From the NCBI GenBank assembly GCA_007125735.1, contig SLCP01000161.1, positions 1-20,523 on the forward strand: 20,523 nt of DNA. The letters are read 5' to 3'. This stretch comes from Coriobacteriia bacterium. GTDB taxonomy: Bacteria; Actinomycetota; Coriobacteriia; Anaerosomatales; SLCP01. Shown here in pieces: positions 19,082 through 20,523 of the stretch. The notes below the pieces were generated by a model, which was not told the DNA's origin, made no database searches, and was given only the letters and a program-made list of their open reading frames with translations. The position numbers were made by a program, and so were the translations under genes. Within the stretch, counting starts at the first letter, position 1, and each line of letters begins with the position of its first letter.

Positions 19082-20523
19082 CACGGGCACAGACGACCGC
19101 CGATCTTCTCGGGGCCGACCCGGTCCCCTGGCTCCTCGCATGCGATGAGCCCTACACTCGATACGTGACGCGCACCGTCATCCTCGGCGAAGCGCGCGAT
19201 GCGCCCGACGTGGCCGCCGAGCATCGTGCGCTGCTCGAAGACCCCGGCGTCCGCCAACTCATCGACACGCTCCCGGCGTGGGATGCCCTCACGACCGCTC
19301 CCGACCACCACAGCCCCGCGTTCCTGCCCAACCGGCTCAACCTCCTCGCCGACCTCGGCGTGCAAGGTGGTGACGATCCGCGCATCGAGTCCCTCATCGA
19401 TGCGCTCCTCGCTCACCAGGACCGCCACGGCCGCTTCACCCCAGCCGACGCAGCGGGCGGACGCCCCAAACCCGAGTCCGGGGCCGTGCTCTGCGACACC
19501 AACGTGATCACCGACGTGGCACTCCGCTTCGGCAGGGGCGATGACAGCCGCGTCACCTCTGCGCTCGGACGGATGCGCTCCGACCTCTCGTCGACCCCTC
19601 AGGGAAGAGCATGGCAGTGCGTTCCGGAACGGCGTCCGCTGCTCTCCGGTGTCTTCAGCAAGGCCGACGCGTGCCCGCAGGTCACGCTCGAAGGCCTCCG
19701 CGCACTCTCGCGTGTCCACCCGCCTGGCGAGCGGCCGTCCTGGCTCCTCGAGGCGGCCCGGACCCCGCTTGCCCTCTGGCGGATGCGCACCACAGAACGC
19801 CCGTACGGGTTCGGCCACGGTTACCAGTTCAAGAGTGTGAAGTGGCCCAACTTCTGGTACGACGTGCTGTGGGTGCTCCAGGCGGTGGGCCGGTATCCCG
19901 AGGTGTGGAGCGGGCCGCGCTCGACCGCCGAGGACCGCAGGTCGGCCGCGGAACTCGCGGCGTGCCTGATCGCGTACAACTTCGACGACAACGGGCAGGT
20001 CACGCCGCGCCGCGTCTACCCGGGATTCGAACACTTCTCGTTCGGTCGCAAGACCGAGCCCTCGCCCTTCGCGACGGTGCGGTGCCTGCTCGCACTCGCG
20101 CGATTCGCCGACCTCGCCGAGGAGATCGCCGGCGTCGATGTCGGCGCGTTGCCCGGCTCCGTTGGTGGTACAGGGGCGCCGGTCCCGCCGCGTCGCACTA
20201 CCGCTCCGGCGTGTCCCGTGCCCGCGCGCCTTCCGTCCTTCCCCGCCGCACGCGCGGTCACCCGGGTGCTCGCTCGTCACCGCCTCGGCATGGTGTGGGA
20301 GCCCGCAAGCATCGACTCGGTCGTCGGCGACATCGTGGGCGTGCAGGCGACCAGCCCCGACATCCCCTACCTCGCTCTGCACGCACGTCTGCCTGAGATA
20401 GGCGTCGCCGACCTCGATTCGGCGCTCTACGACCGCCGCTCGCTCGTGCGGATCCGCTCTATGCGCGGCATGGTGTTCGTGATCCGCACCGACCTGCTAC
20501 CCGTGGTGTTCGCCGCGACCAAC
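19063..20523 (+). CDS. Alpha/alpha-toroid-like protein fused to a YcaQ/HTH_42-like winged-helix domain (3' end cut by window)
   Basis: The reading frame is open for all 487 codons to the window edge, so the true C-terminus is missing. The first part (about 1-375) resembles squalene-cyclase/prenyltransferase-type helical repeats, with family-like text such as DLLGADPVPWLLACDEPYTR (14-33) and YGFGHGYQFKSVKWPNFWYD (about 250-270). A Pro/Gly/Ala-rich linker (about 365-390) leads to a second domain beginning PSFPAARAVTRVL. Its GDIVGVQATSPDIPYLALHAR and LVRIRSMRGMVFVI segments resemble winged-helix HTH_42/AlkX-YcaQ-type DNA-binding or repair proteins. The ATG at 19063 overlaps perR by 19 bp; a ribosome site is not evident. 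A GTG at 19165 is the main alternative. The function is not known. The calls rest on pattern memory, not a search. Confidence 0.6.
   Translation, partial: MRSTRLTRAQTTADLLGADPVPWLLACDEPYTRYVTRTVILGEARDAPDVAAEHRALLEDPGVRQLIDTLPAWDALTTAPDHHSPAFLPNRLNLLADLGVQGGDDPRIESLIDALLAHQDRHGRFTPADAAGGRPKPESGAVLCDTNVITDVALRFGRGDDSRVTSALGRMRSDLSSTPQGRAWQCVPERRPLLSGVFSKADACPQVTLEGLRALSRVHPPGERPSWLLEAARTPLALWRMRTTERPYGFGHGYQFKSVKWPNFWYDVLWVLQAVGRYPEVWSGPRSTAEDRRSAAELAACLIAYNFDDNGQVTPRRVYPGFEHFSFGRKTEPSPFATVRCLLALARFADLAEEIAGVDVGALPGSVGGTGAPVPPRRTTAPACPVPARLPSFPAARAVTRVLARHRLGMVWEPASIDSVVGDIVGVQATSPDIPYLALHARLPEIGVADLDSALYDRRSLVRIRSMRGMVFVIRTDLLPVVFAATN

Noticed and set aside
18949..20382. 477-codon minus-strand frame opposite the toroid/winged-helix gene
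   Set aside because: The plus-strand frame is open throughout, has family-like segments and follows on from perR; the antisense product is Arg/Gly/His-rich without motifs.

Overview
The window is GC-rich, gene-dense bacterial DNA with 18 protein-coding genes (the last one cut by the window edge) and one tRNA gene. The left end carries the rpsF-ssb-rpsR-yybS(DUF2232)-rplI-dnaB replication and ribosome cluster on the minus strand. That gene order, the zinc-type S18, high GC content, a soluble P-type-ATPase-like HAD protein and a PerR-type regulator fit a Coriobacteriia-like or related deep-branching Actinomycetota. This placement is an inference from gene content; no 16S or phylogeny is available here.

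Region 1 (9-5627, minus strand): the ribosomal/replication operon lies downstream of a membrane-anchored M23-type peptidase. An extended -10 promoter inside the 3' end of the peptidase gene (4521-4549) appears to drive rpsF. It is followed at once by an RNA hairpin with a CCG bulge, which matches the S6:S18 autoregulatory leader. The peptidase gene has its own promoter, with a LexA/SOS-type palindrome over the start site. Upstream of it are a rho-independent terminator and a tRNA-Gly(CCC) gene with its promoter.

Region 2 (5974-8695): a baeRF-type (release-factor-like) protein meets a PsiE-like membrane protein tail to tail with interleaved stop codons. The PsiE-like gene follows a ferritin-like gene in an apparent two-gene operon. 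Divergent from these is a small DUF2177 membrane protein.

Region 3 (8714-15190): a large P2A-type (Ca2+-ATPase-like) cation pump on the minus strand, then on the plus strand a membrane-anchored alpha/beta hydrolase and a three-PAS GGDEF-EAL protein with both catalytic sites and the I-site preserved.

Region 4 (15224-20523): an EamA/DMT transporter diverges from a thioredoxin-reductase-like flavoprotein paired with a glycerophosphodiester phosphodiesterase. A HAD phosphatase of the soluble P-type ATPase type diverges from a PerR-like peroxide sensor with a clear inverted-repeat operator. A related sequence lies upstream of the thioredoxin reductase, suggesting a small redox regulon. The last gene overlaps perR by 19 bp and encodes an alpha/alpha-toroid-like domain fused to a winged-helix (YcaQ/HTH_42-like) domain.

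No CRISPR array, insertion sequence, prophage or rRNA was seen. No gene-free stretch exceeds 300 bases. The strongest items for a second look are the S6:S18 leader, the SOS box on the M23 gene, the PerR-type operators, the toroid/winged-helix fusion and the cluster of DnaA-box-like sites upstream of dnaB.
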